From NCBI GenBank assembly GCA_020726505.1, contig JAHLEZ010000006.1, positions 744,001 to 808,000 of the forward strand: DNA of 64,000 nt. Direction: 5' to 3'. The notes under the pieces are model-generated. The model was not told the origin of the DNA. It was given only the letters and a program-made list of their open reading frames with translations, and did not search any database. Position numbers and translations under genes: made by a program. Positions 36,348 to 47,638 of this stretch are shown here, piece by piece; within the stretch, counting starts at the first letter, position 1, and every line of letters begins with the position of its first letter. The DNA is from Leptodontidium sp. MPI-SDFR-AT-0119. Its lineage: Eukaryota > Ascomycota > Leotiomycetes > Helotiales > Leptodontidiaceae.

Positions 36348-38572
36348 ATGTTGTCTTCTAGATTGTCCAGAGCTGTAAGTCCCACCCACCACATCTCCTC
36401 CACTTCCAATGTTTGCATTGCATCACCATCTGACTTCAACAGCTTCCTCGAGCTACATCCTCCGCCACACGATCCTCGAACCTCATCCGCACACCACTTG
36501 GCTCCTCATTCGTACGCAGATATGCAGATGATGCTGACAAGAAGGTCCGCGGCCCAGTTATCGGTATCGATTTGGGTAAGCTGTCACTGCCGGCGCTGCA
36601 AAGGGGCTACAATCTGGTCGCATGCTAACAATCTACGCAGGAACCACAAACTCGGCGGTAGCAATTATGGAAGGTCCCACAGCCAAGATTATCGAGAACT
36701 CAGAAGGTATGGTTCCTGCTATTTCCCCCTTTTCCTCCCCTTCACCTGCTAATTTTTCCAGGTGCCCGAACAACACCCTCGGTAGTGGCGTTCGCACAAG
36801 ATGGCGAGAGATTAGTCGGTGTATCTGCAAAGCGTCAAGCTGTTGTAAACCCAGAGAACACCTTGTTCGCCACCAAGAGATTGATCGGACGAAAGTTCAC
36901 TGATGTCGAGGTCCAACGCGATATCAAGGAGGTCCCGTACAAGATTGTTCAACACACAAACGGAGATGCTTGGGTTTCTGCTCGCGGCGAGAAGTACTCC
37001 CCATCGCAAATCGGTGGTTTCGTCTTGCAAAAGATGAAGGAGACTGCTGAGGCCTACCTCACCAAGCCAATCCAAAACGCCGTCGTCACCGTCCCAGCAT
37101 ACTTCAACGATTCGCAACGTCAAGCCACCAAGGATGCAGGTCAAATTGCAGGTCTTAACGTTCTCCGTGTTGTCAACGAGCCAACTGCTGCTGCCCTTGC
37201 TTACGGTCTTGAGAAGGATGAGGACAAGATCATTGCTGTCTACGATCTCGGTGGAGGAACCTTCGATATCTCTGTTCTCGAGATCCAGAAGGGCGTTTTC
37301 GAGGTGAAGTCCACTAATGGTGACACCCACTTGGGTGGTGAGGATTTCGACATCCACTTGGTCCGCCACTTGGTTCAACAATTCAAGAAGGATTCTGGTA
37401 TCGATATCTCCAACGACCGCATGGCCATTCAACGTATTCGTGAGGCTGCTGAGAAGGCTAAGATTGAGTTATCCTCGTCTATGCAAACCGATATCAACCT
37501 TCCTTTCATCACTGCCGACTCGTCTGGACCTAAGCACATCAACATGAAGCTCTCAAGATCTCAACTTGAGAAGCTCGTTGACCCTCTCATCAGCCGTACC
37601 GTCGAGCCAGTCCGAAAGGCCTTGAAGGATGCCAACCTTGCTGCCAAGGACATCCAGGAGGTTATCTTGGTTGGTGGTATGACCCGTATGCCAAAGGTTG
37701 CCGAGTCCGTCAAGAGCATCTTCGGCCGTGACCCTGCCAAGTCTGTTAACCCAGATGAGGCTGTTGCCATGGGAGCTGCCATTCAAGGTGGTGTCCTTGC
37801 TGGTAACGTTACCGATGTTCTTCTCTTGGATGTCACTCCTCTATCTCTCGGTATCGAGACCCTTGGAGGTGTCTTCACTCGTTTGATCAACCGAAACACC
37901 ACCATCCCGACCAAGAAGTCCCAGGTCTTCTCCACCGCAGCTGATTTCCAGACCGCTGTCGAGATCAAGGTCTACCAGGGAGAGCGTGAGCTTGTCCGTG
38001 ACAACAAGATGCTCGGAAACTTCCAACTTACTGGTATCCCACCTGCGCACAGAGGTGTCCCACAAGTCGAGGTTACCTTCGACATTGATGCCGATGCGAT
38101 TGTCCACGTCCACGCCAAGGACAAGTCCACCAACAAGGATCAATCTATCACTATTGCTTCCGGATCTGGTCTCTCTGATGAGGAGATCCAAAGCATGGTT
38201 GACGACTCTGAGCGATATGCCGAGTCTGACAAGGAGCGCAAGAACGCCATTGAGGCCGCTAACCGTTCCGACAGTGTCTTGAACGATACTGAGAAGGCCT
38301 TGAACGAGTTTGCCGACAGACTCGACAAGACCGAGGCTGACCAAATCCGCGAGAAGATCACCACCCTCCGCGAGTTTGTCAGCAAGTCCCAGTCTGGTGA
38401 GGGTACCGCCACCGCCGCTGAGATCAAGGAGAAGACCGATGAGCTCCAAATGGCCAGCTTGAACCTCTTCGACAAGATGCACAAGGCCCGTGCCGAGTCA
38501 GGCGAGACCCCACCAGCTGGCGAGGAGGCCAAGCCAGAGGGTGAGGCTAAGGACGGCGAGAAGAAGCAATAG
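36348..38572 (+). CDS. SSC1: Mitochondrial Hsp70 (Ssc1-type)
   Basis: Exons 36348-36374, 36443-36575, 36641-36706 and 36762-38572 give 678 residues. The protein is the matrix chaperone that pulls precursors through the TIM23 channel and folds them. The N-terminus is an Arg/Ser-rich presequence ending near [20 protein letters not shown] opens the nucleotide-binding domain; [26 protein letters not shown] and [13 protein letters not shown] are the Hsp70 signatures. [20 protein letters not shown] begins the substrate-binding domain, and a helical lid with a Gly/Glu/Lys-rich end closes it. There is no HDEL or EEVD ending, which excludes ER and cytosolic forms. Three early short introns crowd the presequence and phosphate-1 loop, as in other filamentous fungi. 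Confidence 0.96.
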
Positions 38573-39726
38573 ACGATCCATTTCGGCACCATTTCTTTGA
38601 CTCATTAGCGTTTTGAGTGGTTCAGATAGACCACTCCTGTATTCATCTCTGTACTCATATGTTGCACATTGGCGACTCTTCTCTGTTGTCATAGGTACTT
38701 CATGTTCTTCATAGCTTTGGGGCAAAAAAGGCGTTCAGAGCACGCATCGCGGTATCATGCAGCGTGGGCTTGTGGTGGATACCTTGCACAGAAAAGGGCT
38801 TTACTGTGGCTGTATAAAACTAGGATAAGACGACGAATAATATGACATCCCCTCTCATAAAATATCCTTGTGATCCTTCTCCTCGATGCATGAATCTTCG
38901 TGCGTCAATGCAGCCCAGCACGTGGCTATTATCCACCTACAAATATACCAAAACAGGAAGAAGTGAAGGTCTGTTGCATGCTTTCCCTGGAGAATTCCTT
39001 GGTCTGTTGCACATCGCATTTCCATAGTGAGTTTCAGGGTTATTCTATACCGAAGAACTATCTCCGACCATGATTCAGTACCTCTAACTAATTCTAATTT
39101 CTACCTGAGTTTTTGCTTTTCTCGAAACAGCTTCTGGAGATTTAAATCGACATCCTTTGGGTCTAGATTGTATTATTTACTTCACCTCAAAGACTTGTAT
39201 TAAAACCCGACTTGAGTGCGTTCGAATATTGTGATATTACTGTTCTTAAGGGATCTATTCAGCCTATAATCAGAATCTGGGGATGGCTGCAGATTCGGTC
39301 CGCTTTGATGTTAAGATGGTGGCCAAAGCGAGGATTCTTCTGCATCTGTAATAGCTGACCATGATAAAAGTGACAGCTGCAATAGCCCTTCCCACATATG
39401 ACTCTGCATGACATAAATCCAATAAAGGTGACTCAAAGCTGACCTTCAATTCCAGTGGCGCGGGAAGGAATAGCCTCGAAGGTCCCGAAGCTGTCCATAT
39501 TGATTTGTAGTCGACGGTCACGTGTAGCCCTAGCGAGCGCCTTGCACGAAATCCCACTTGATATTTTTGGAGTTTTCGCTGGCCGAAATCTCCCCCGCCT
39601 TGACCAAGAACATCGAATTCTCAACCTCCACCTATACGAATACAGCACCATCTTTCCGCAGATCTACAAACCTCTGAATCTCTAGAATCACCGCACTAAA
39701 AAAGAGCGCGTATAACCAAGATCAAG
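38573..39726. other. Intergenic region, no gene seen
   Basis: About 1.15 kb between HSP70 3' end and eIF3g start. It holds the HSP70 3' flank and the eIF3g promoter. No recognisable element. Confidence 0.5.
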
Positions 39727-40743
39727 ATGTCGAAAGCAGCTGCGTAAGACGCCCTCACCTTCCCCTCCGCCACCACGATTGTGCGTGCGAGCTTTGTACT
39801 GACTTTGTTGTGTGAATAGCCGTGCCGACTGGGCTGACGACGAAGATCTCGATGATACCGTGAACGAGCTCCCTGCATCCACTACAACTACAAACAAAGA
39901 TGGCACCAAGACGATCATCTCCTGGAGATTCAACGATGATGGCAAGAAGGTCAAGACAACACGCCGAATCCGGTTCACCGTACACAAGGAGGTTGTCAAC
40001 CCACGAGTTGCAGAGCGCAAGCAATGGTCGAAGTTTGGTCTTTCTGCTAAGGATGGTTCAGGGGTATGTTTGATCTGATCTGGAATCTACATTTTTGGGG
40101 GGGAGAGATATTGACTGTGTGTTAGCCAGCTACGGATACCACGAGCGTAGGAGAGAACATCATCTTCAGACCCAGCAGCAACTGGCGCAAGGACGCAAAG
40201 GAGGAGAAGACTGAGGCTGGAAGCATGAAGGACAAGTTGAAGGACAAGAAGGTCAAGTGTCGTATCTGTAACGGCGAGCATTTCACAGCGAGATGTCCGT
40301 TCAAGGACACCATGGCACCGGTCGGAGAGGAGGGAGCTGGAGCCGACGTCGCTGCCGGAGCCGCTGATGTCGTCGAGGGTCCCGGAGGTCTTGGTTCAGG
40401 AAAGAGCTCGTACGTACCACCTCACATGCGCAATGGTGGCGGAGCTGCAGCAGCGGGCGACCGAATGGGCGGCGGCAAGTACGAGCGCGACGACCTAGCC
40501 ACGCTGCGCGTCACAAACGTCTCGGAAATGGCGGAGGAGCAGGAGCTGCGAGACATGTTTGAGCGCTTCGGTCGGGTCACGAGAGTCTTCCTTGCGAAGG
40601 ATCGGGAGACGGGTATGGCGAAGGGCTTTGCGTTCATCAGTTTCCAGGAGCGGACGGATGCGGCCAAGGCGTGCGAGAAGATGGATGGTTATGGTTTCAA
40701 GCATTTGATTCTGAGAGTGGAGTTTGCGAAGAAAGCTGCTTAG
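39727..40743 (+). CDS. TIF35: Translation initiation factor eIF3 subunit g
   Basis: Exons 39727-39743, 39820-40063 and 40126-40743 give 292 residues. The subunit belongs to the eIF3 complex and supports scanning and reinitiation on the 40S ribosome. The N-terminal part ([11 protein letters not shown], then the eIF3g domain with [22 protein letters not shown]) is typical. A zinc knuckle [13 protein letters not shown] lies at about 152-164. The C-terminal RRM has RNP2 (LRVTNV) and RNP1 (KGFAFISF) and ends in EFAKKAA. The first exon encodes only MSKAA plus part of a codon, which is why ATG 39727 is needed. Length and domain order match fungal TIF35. Confidence 0.96.
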
Positions 40744-42302
40744 AGATGATGGATGATGAGATCAGTTGAGATACCAATCAACCAGATGTATCCTCAGAAT
40801 GGATCTTCTTGTAATAACGTATTCATGACCATTGCCCCCTTCATCTCCACCTGTTTCTTTCTGAACGTTGTGAAGCGAAGTCTCCAAGAGAGTTTTCCGG
40901 CAGATGAGATTACTCGTGTGGAGAGCTGAGCACTAGAGTGATGTCTCGCTCAGAGATATCGCCTAGCATTTCCCCTTTCCAACACATGGCTCTAAGACAT
41001 ACCCAGGTAGACCTCCCTCAAAATATCATCTATCTGAATCGATAGGCTTTCAACCCGTTATTAAACCCGAGTCAGCTCATAATACAGTTCTATTGTAAAT
41101 TACAGCACAGCCGTTTCAACAGCCCCCATTGACTGACTATGCAGGTGTGGTGGGTCAATAAACTTATTCATAGGTAGTACATACAGCTTTATGCGTCTTC
41201 TTCACATACGTAGGTACCTATCCAAGTAAGTATCTCCGTGCAGCCAGCGAGCGCTCTTGACATTTCGACCCCCAAGATCTCTCCCCCCAGTAATTACATT
41301 ATACACGGCCACATTTCTTAATCCAAATATAATCCCGCCGCACCGCCTCCTCAAGAATAACACCAGCACTCTCGATCTACAACAACAAAACGGGCTTGCG
41401 CCGTTCCAATATTTCCACGCAGAATCGAGGTCCGAGTTGGGAACGACTAACACTGAATGCGGTATCGTGATGTGCTATGTCAGCTTTTTTCCTAGACTCG
41501 ACAGCCACCGGCAAATCTGTTCTGCAGCTGCAGCAGCGCAAAGCCCAACTTGCCCCGCTCCACACTCTCGCAGCCACAGACATGGGTCCGAACTCACTCT
41601 TCGAGGGACTGGCTGGTTGGTTGAGGATAATAAAGGAATTGTGTTGGATGGTTGAGGGGATACAAATGTTTTTCTTCCTTGCTGCTGAATGGATGAGGAG
41701 ACCCGCTCAGACCTTACACATCACATCACATCACATACCATCCTCCCCGCCTATCATATCCCATCCGATGCTATGCCGCGATGGGCTCAACTATTGACCT
41801 TTGGAAGTGCGGTGTGTGTGGAATACTATGGCATTTACACATTTCCTCTCTACTCTCTAGCTTTAATCTTGCGGTCTGATCTGGTTTAGTCTGTTCATAT
41901 TCAATCTTCCTACGGAGTACTAGTACTCGATCGAGTAGTTGGCTGTTGACTAGTTCGACATCAAATGGTCTGATCTCAGCTCTGGCTGAGATCTGCCACT
42001 CACCTTTCATCAATTCATCATTCATACTTTTTTCAAATCCCATCATATCCTATCCCTTTCCTCGTCTCGCCCTTCCTTCGCCCCTCGTTTCTCGTCCCTT
42101 ACAGTAGCGTCCGTCCCTCACACCACACACCGCACCTCGGTTTCCCTGATATGCCAGCTCATCCCAAGTCGCATCTCGCTCACAAATAAACTTTCTCTGC
42201 TTAAGCTCCTAGGCCTCCTCCAGTAAAGACTTTGGCTTTGCTTTCGACCTTCGCCTCTTCGTCTCGTCTTGTCACGCTTCGCAAAGCAACGCATAGGGAA
42301 GC
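40744..42302. other. Intergenic region, no gene seen
   Basis: About 1.56 kb between two plus-strand genes. Positions 42040-42300 are C/T-rich, consistent with the leader of the next gene. No repeat or coding sequence recognised. Confidence 0.5.
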
Positions 42303-43883
42303 ATGCAGCAGCCACCTCTCAGCGTGATCTTATCATGGCCGAAGCCGAACTACATCGACCCCGAGACGCGAGGTTACTCGAACGTGATCCTGAATATCAT
42401 TCTCTACATTATATTGCTCGGTTTTGTTGGGCTGAGGATATGGACGAGGAAGTGGCTGAAGAATGCTTTTGGGACGGATGATACGTTTATCTTGCTGGCT
42501 TTGGTAAGTCTTTCTCGCGATATTATGATATTATATGCTGTGATGGGCTGTTATGAACTCTAACTCGCAAGCCAATTGGGGATTTGCATAGGTTTTTTTT
42601 TTAAAAAAAAAAAAACTGAAGAAGTGATGAACTGACTGAGGAATACTGCAGGTCCCTACTACAGGCTTCTTCGTCATCAGTATCCTGAAAGATACGAAAT
42701 ATCTCTGGATCCGACATACAGTACGCCCACTCCCCTCCCCTCCCCTCCCTTCCCATTCCATACTCTCCTCTCCGATATATTTCTAACCAAATTATTAATA
42801 TCAAACAGTACGACATCCCAGTGAGCCATGTCACAGGCGGTCTCAAACTGGTCCTCGCAGCCGAAGTCACATTCGCAGCAGCCATCACACTCACGAAACT
42901 CTCTATGCTGATGCTCGTTCGGCGACTACTTGCATGCGCTTCGCTGTTCTGGAGGAGAGTGACTCTGGCTGCTATCGTGATAGTTACGATACAGGGTAGT
43001 GTGTTTTGCCTGACGGTGATATTTCAATGTCGGTAAGTCTAAGTCTAAGTCTGCTCCCATCTCTACTCCTCCATCCCTTTCCAGACGAACGAGAATAAAA
43101 TCGCAAAGAAAGAAATATTCAAGACTGACTGATATACAAATAGGCCAATACAAGATTACTGGGCCGTAACCAAAGACCCACAACCCAACTGCATCAGCCA
43201 ACCAGCCACCCTCCTCGCCGCAGGGATAATCAATACCTTCACCGACCTAGCTACAGTCCTCCTACCTATCCGAACAGTCTGGACACTACAGCTTCCTACA
43301 CGGCAGATGGTGATCGTGATTGTGCTTTTCGGGTTCGGGTTCATCTCGTGCATTGCGGGCATCGTGAGGACGTATTATATGTATGAGGTTACCACCGGAT
43401 GGGATCAGACGTGGAGGAGCTATCCCGTGTGGGTTACGAGTTCGCTGGAGTTGTATATTGGGATTGTGAGTTCCTGCCCTAGTTCCGGTTCTAATTCTAG
43501 TTCCGTCCGCAGCTTTCTTTATACACCCGAGACAGCGAGGAAGAAGTATCAAGCTAATGCAAGGTGACACGAAGATATGCGCCTCCATACCAGCTACCAA
43601 ACCATTCTTCTCGACGTACCTCCCTTCACTATTTGGATCTATGACTGCCGTCTCGTCGGGGTCTGAGGCGTCGAGGAAAAGGTATTATGGCACGAGCAGC
43701 GAGATCGTGACACCTGGTGGTGGGGAGGAATTGTTGGATCTGGAGAAGAGTCTGGGTGGGGAGGGGAAGAGGGGGGTTAATGAGACGGTTGTTGGGAGGG
43801 AGGATATACCCTTGGATAAGAGGACGACGGAGAGTAGAGAGGGGATTCTGGTGGTGCAGACTTTTGAGATGAGTGGGCGGTGA
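42303..43883 (+). CDS. Seven-helix rhodopsin-like (PTH11-type) membrane protein
   Basis: Exons 42303-42503, 42652-42720, 42809-43032, 43144-43465 and 43575-43883 give 374 residues. It belongs to the fungus-specific rhodopsin/PTH11-like family of membrane proteins. The first helix is near NVILNIILYIILLGFVGLRIW, followed by the conserved GTDDTFILLAL. Further helices include VTFAAAITLTKLSMLMLVRRLL, VTLAAIVIVTIQGSVFCLTVIF, the CISQPATLLAAGIINTFTDLATVLLPI block and MVIVIVLFGFGFISCIAGIVR. The C-terminal tail is cytosolic and acidic. No CFEM domain precedes the helices. The last intron uses a GAAG acceptor at 43574; reading through it would give a shorter, stop-ended protein. Ligand unknown; some relatives sense host or surface cues. 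Confidence 0.8.
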
Positions 43884-44633
43884 GGGAGAAAAGAGGGAGA
43901 AATTGAATGATGAGGTTATGATGGCTGGGTTATTGCATTTGAAATGGCGTTTTGAAGAGCTGATATGGCACGAATGGATGGATAGATTCGTCGATTAATC
44001 GATCTGTTATTTCTGTGGCTTGGGAGTTGGGAGTTGGGAGTTGAGCCCTAGCGCTCTTGGATATTAGATTCTCAGAACACATTATAATGTAAATAGATAG
44101 AATTGTGTAGCGTATAATATGCAAGCATTGCCTTCTCCCGGAGGTGCGTTGCCAGCTTCTGGAGAAGATTCCAATATTTTATCTCTTAGTTTCAATGCAG
44201 GTGAATATTCTGCTTGATTTAATCGTCGTAAAAGATGGAAGGGTGTATGTATTTTCTGCGTCCATGATCTGAGCCTGCTGCCATGCTCCCAATTCACGCA
44301 TGAATCTCCCTTTCTTTTCTGTTGCGAAGAATTGAAAAAAAGCACTATACACCATTCGCTTTAACGCTTACTTACATGGACTTTGTCTGGGAAAGTTCTG
44401 TCCCTACACATCTAAGCTCTAGCAAGATGAATCAAAGTTTTCAGTAGAGCTCTCACATGGCAGTTTGAATTTAATAATCTTACTTGGGGAGAGAAGAGAA
44501 ATATATTATATATTTACGAAAGTAAAGAGACAGAGTTGCGATCATACTCCATATGATATTTACTTTTCAATCAGATTTTATTACGAGTCATCTCAATACA
44601 TTTCTTTGGCCTTTGGCATCACCACCAACTTGT

Positions 44634-44713
44634 ACTTCCGTACCTCTTTGAACCTCTGGGGTTAGGAGCGGAATGTAAAGGGTGGGCCAAGCCCTGGTCT
44701 TTGGGACTGTATG
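44634..44713 (+). repeat. Diverged direct repeat, copy 1
   Basis: Shares ACTTCCGTA, then GGGGTTAGGAGCGG, then CCAAGCCCT in the same order and spacing with 44871-44972. The longer second copy has an insertion of about 20 bases. Confidence 0.7.
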
Positions 44714-44736
44714 ATTTTATGCCCTTATCTGCCACC

Positions 44737-44813
44737 AGGAGCGCCCTCCTGATAGCGCTGTCATGAATAGGCTGCCTTAGGGAGAAGGTGTGCCCGGTGG
44801 CGAGGGCGCTCCT
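44737..44813 (+). repeat. Inverted repeat with 12-bp arms between the two direct repeats
   Basis: AGGAGCGCCCTC at 44737-44748 is exactly complementary to GAGGGCGCTCCT at 44802-44813. A second short pair (GCCACC and GGTGGC) lies next to it. It could fold into a hairpin with a 53-base loop. Confidence 0.85.
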
Positions 44814-44870
44814 AGCAGTCAAGGGGATACAAGGTAGCTCACTGCTTCTGCGTATGGTTCTATCACTTTT

Positions 44871-44972
44871 ACTTCCGTATCTCCTTGAATCCCCAGGGGG
44901 TTAGGAGCGGCATAACTTTATATGTAAAAGTGGGAGGGAACCAAGCCCTCCCTGAGTCCTTTGGTCTGAATG
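44871..44972 (+). repeat. Diverged direct repeat, copy 2
   Basis: Partner of the copy at 44634. The shared blocks are ACTTCCGTA, GGGGTTAGGAGCGG, CCAAGCCCT and a GTCTTTGG/GTCCTTTGG end. Origin unknown. Confidence 0.7.
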
Positions 44973-45075
44973 GGTCTATTAAAAGACCTGAATGGGAGAA
45001 AATCCCCTGCATCCAGCCTAGGGAGTAACACACATAGAACCATCGCAAGAGGAGTATCTATTGATACCTTGCTTC

Positions 45076-45107
45076 CAAACCGATATGCGCCGGCGCATAT
45101 CGGTTTG
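45076..45107 (+). repeat. Perfect 32-bp palindrome
   Basis: A 16-base arm starting CAAACCGATATG and ending CGCC is followed at once by its exact reverse complement, with no spacer. Such a structure can extrude a cruciform or bind a dimeric protein. No gene start lies close by apart from the weak Cys-rich frame at 45380. Confidence 0.95.
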
Positions 45108-45128
45108 ATGCACTGAATTGAGCATGAC

Positions 45129-45380
45129 TCAACGCGAATAGCCCTCGTCAATATGAGCTGGACACTGATCACGGCTTGTAGTCGAACCCTGGGGAACTTC
45201 TTTCGGGTTAGGGCATTGCCTGCCCGAGGCCTGTGCCTTGGAACAAGACTTTCCGATTTTTGTCACCTTATTGCAGGTGCTGGGACAGCCGCGGAAAGTC
45301 TTGGTGTTGACGAGGATCTCGCACATTCTGAACGAATTTTTGAATCCTAAGGAGCTCTTAGGAGAGACACAACAGGTCAA
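45129..45380 (-). CDS. Possible last exon of a small Cys-rich protein
   Basis: An 83-codon open frame whose second half has an ordered Cys pattern: CPSTC, then C after 11 residues, CP after 8, and CP after about 15, ending DEGYSR. Ordered Cys-Pro pairs are unusual for random sequence and recall small secreted fungal proteins. I see no signal peptide in frame, so an upstream exon would be needed. It may equally be chance or a gene relic in this repeat-rich region. Confidence 0.28.
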   Translation of the reverse strand: MTCCVSPKSSLGFKNSFRMCEILVNTKTFRGCPSTCNKVTKIGKSCSKAQASGRQCPNPKEVPQGSTTSRDQCPAHIDEGYSR

Positions 45381-46800
45381 CGATATGATATAGCTGTTGT
45401 GAATGATCAGGCAATTTCACGACTCCCAAGGCGAGTTTATATAGATTTATAAGCGTATAAAGAGGTAGGTATATTTTCTTTGTTTACATCGCTGTCATGG
45501 TTATCAAGGGGGTTCTTTTCATGAGTGCAGGGAGCCCTTTCAAACCTTTACTTTCTCTCTTCTAAACAGGATAGCTGTTTTTCGCTTCTTTGAGGCAAGA
45601 ATCTCTGAATCCCCTCCATTCTCTAGTCTTCCTTGAGCTGAGAAATTTGGTTGAGTATCCGTCGTTTTAACAGGTTTTTTTTCTCGGTCTCGCTTAATGC
45701 GCCTCCCTTACGACAACAAAACACCACAAAAATGATGCCTCCTGCTACCTTTCTACCCACACACTCTCTCTTCTCTCCAGACACAAAAACAAAATCAGCC
45801 GAACTAATAATAATAATAAATGGAATTTTTTTTTTCAACGCTCAAAACAGCAAAACTCAACTGGAAGCTCACACTCGGATGCGTGTGAGGTTCCAGTCTA
45901 CAAACGTAATTGAATACGTTTTTCTCTGTCGATCGATCCGCCGTGTTTGGTGTTCGTGTACGATTGGGGGGAGGAGGGAGGGACAGCCGGTTTGACCTGA
46001 ACCACCCTTGTGGTCGCCTGCCGGCTGTGATGGGAATATGATTGTTTGGTTATATATACTCGCTAGCGACGGCGACAGTTTGGCCGGTTTTTTGCCACGA
46101 TGAGAAGCTTACCTGAGCAGACAGAGATCTGCTACGTGTATTATGCTGTTCAATTGAAATTATTTGGTTGGTTCTTGCGATCTACGCGGCCACAACGCGT
46201 TTTCCCTCTTACCTCTGATTTGGTGTTCTTGTAACTGTTGTATTTCGTGCGGGTGTCTAGGAGGTCGTTCGGAGGAGATCGTTTCACGTGGCATTCGAAT
46301 TTAGGAGATAGAGAGCTGGAGGTATTGCAGTATAGCCGTCTTTTTTCTTTCTCTGCCAAGTCATGAATTCCCTCCGCCTAATCGCCGCCTCCCATCAAAA
46401 GCTCAACCAGAATGCTGCATCTCAACCTGGGGGGTCTCACCTGCAGTTCTATCCGCCCTATTCCCAGCCAAGCTCTGTATATCAGTTAGATATGATTTCA
46501 AGTTATTTTCAGCTCAACAACAGGATAGAAAGGTAATAGCTTATACATATCTTTTTCTCCCCTTTTCTCTAATTGTTTTGATTCGCTTCCGCTATCGGGG
46601 AAATACCGGCACATCTCGAAATGTCGGGGCGTAACCCAAAGATCGGTCATTGCGTAATACTGCATGCATTATCATGGCAGAACTGCTGTCAAAGCCCCAC
46701 CCTTAACGCGAGTCATTCTCGCTTCCCCTATCCACTCTTCTTACCTGCCCGCTTCGCTTATTTCACTTGTAGGGTTCAATTTCACAACTTAAATGCATAT

Positions 46801-46895
46801 AGTCGCTAACAAAATCGGCTTCCCCTCAAACTCCTGTGAAAGTTTCAGCCCTCGGTAGACAAGGATGTCCACAAACGCCTTACTATAATAGGCTA
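46801..46895 (+). repeat. Dispersed inverted repeat, left copy
   Basis: AGTCGCTAAC, TCGGCTTCCCCTCAAACTC, TGAAAGTTTCAG and ATGTCCACAAAC recur, in the opposite orientation, at 51862-51951. The first 49 bases differ at only about three positions. The pair brackets the 47-51 kb gene. Confidence 0.8.
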
Positions 46896-46942
46896 GGCGC
46901 TGGGACAACGGCGCTGCCTGGAATGTGACACCCAAAGATGTC

Positions 46943-47248
46943 TTAGCTGCAAGGAGCAGGTCTTCCTTCGAATATTAAATGCCATATAGCATCTACTTGC
47001 TTCTGATGAGGTTCGAATGAACAGGGGTAGTGCTGGCTGCAAGCCTCCCTAAAGATGCCGTTCTGCACTTCCTCGGAAGAGTGTCTTGCCTTCTCGACCA
47101 GACCTTGTATGGCCAGCATACTCGCGGTGTTATCCGCGTCGTGAATGAGATCTCTTGTGTCGTTCACTGTCTCTCGTCGCCTCATTTGAATGTTCGCCTT
47201 GTTTCGCGTGGAAATATAATTTGCTGTCCCAACATGCGATTCCGCCAC
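46943..47248 (-). pseudogene. Truncated duplicate of the minus-strand coding segment at 50846
   Basis: A 101-codon minus-strand frame shares RRRET, DLIHDADNTASMLAIQGLVEKARH and FEPHQ with the frame at 50846-51223. DNA similarity covers about 46985-47215 against 50893-51135 in direct orientation. Many of the differences look synonymous, so the parent segment was probably protein-coding. This copy lacks the upstream part seen in the other. It is most simply a decayed partial duplicate. Confidence 0.55.
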
Positions 47249-47638
47249 GTTGATTTGTGAGTGGATGGCACATCCGCCCCGCGGGATGGATAAGGCTGAG
47301 CGTCAGGGTGTGGTTATGGTCAAAAGTTGGATATGCCGGCAGCCCTACTTTACTCTCCAATATGATTCCCACCTGCTATCGTACTCCCCCAGAATCCCTT
47401 TTTTTTTATACTTTATAAGGTAGTGCTTACGTCAAAAATATCGCAGAAGAATAACTTCTGTGCACGCTCGGTATGCTTTGCAGGCTCTTTACCCAGAGCT
47501 GACATTCATGACAGTTGTATAGCTTATTGGTTTATTTCGATTCTTTCACCCCATCCCGCCTTGCAAGAATCAACCTTGCCGTCAATATCTGCATGTTGAC
47601 ATTCTATTGTCGAGGTTTTAATAATCGCAGCCGCCCAG

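Larger units (their letters stand above)
43884..47638. other. Gene-poor repetitive region
   Basis: About 3.75 kb with no complete recognised gene. It contains two diverged direct repeats (44634-44713 and 44871-44972), a hairpin-forming inverted repeat (44737-44813), a 32-bp palindrome (45076-45107), a small Cys-rich open frame (45129-45380), one copy of a dispersed inverted repeat (46801-46895) and a truncated duplicate coding fragment (46943-47248). It looks like an accumulation of mobile-element and duplication remnants, though I cannot name an element. Confidence 0.5.

Noticed and set aside
37841..38482. 213-codon frame antisense to HSP70
   Set aside because: Typical antisense shadow caused by strong codon bias in a highly expressed gene.
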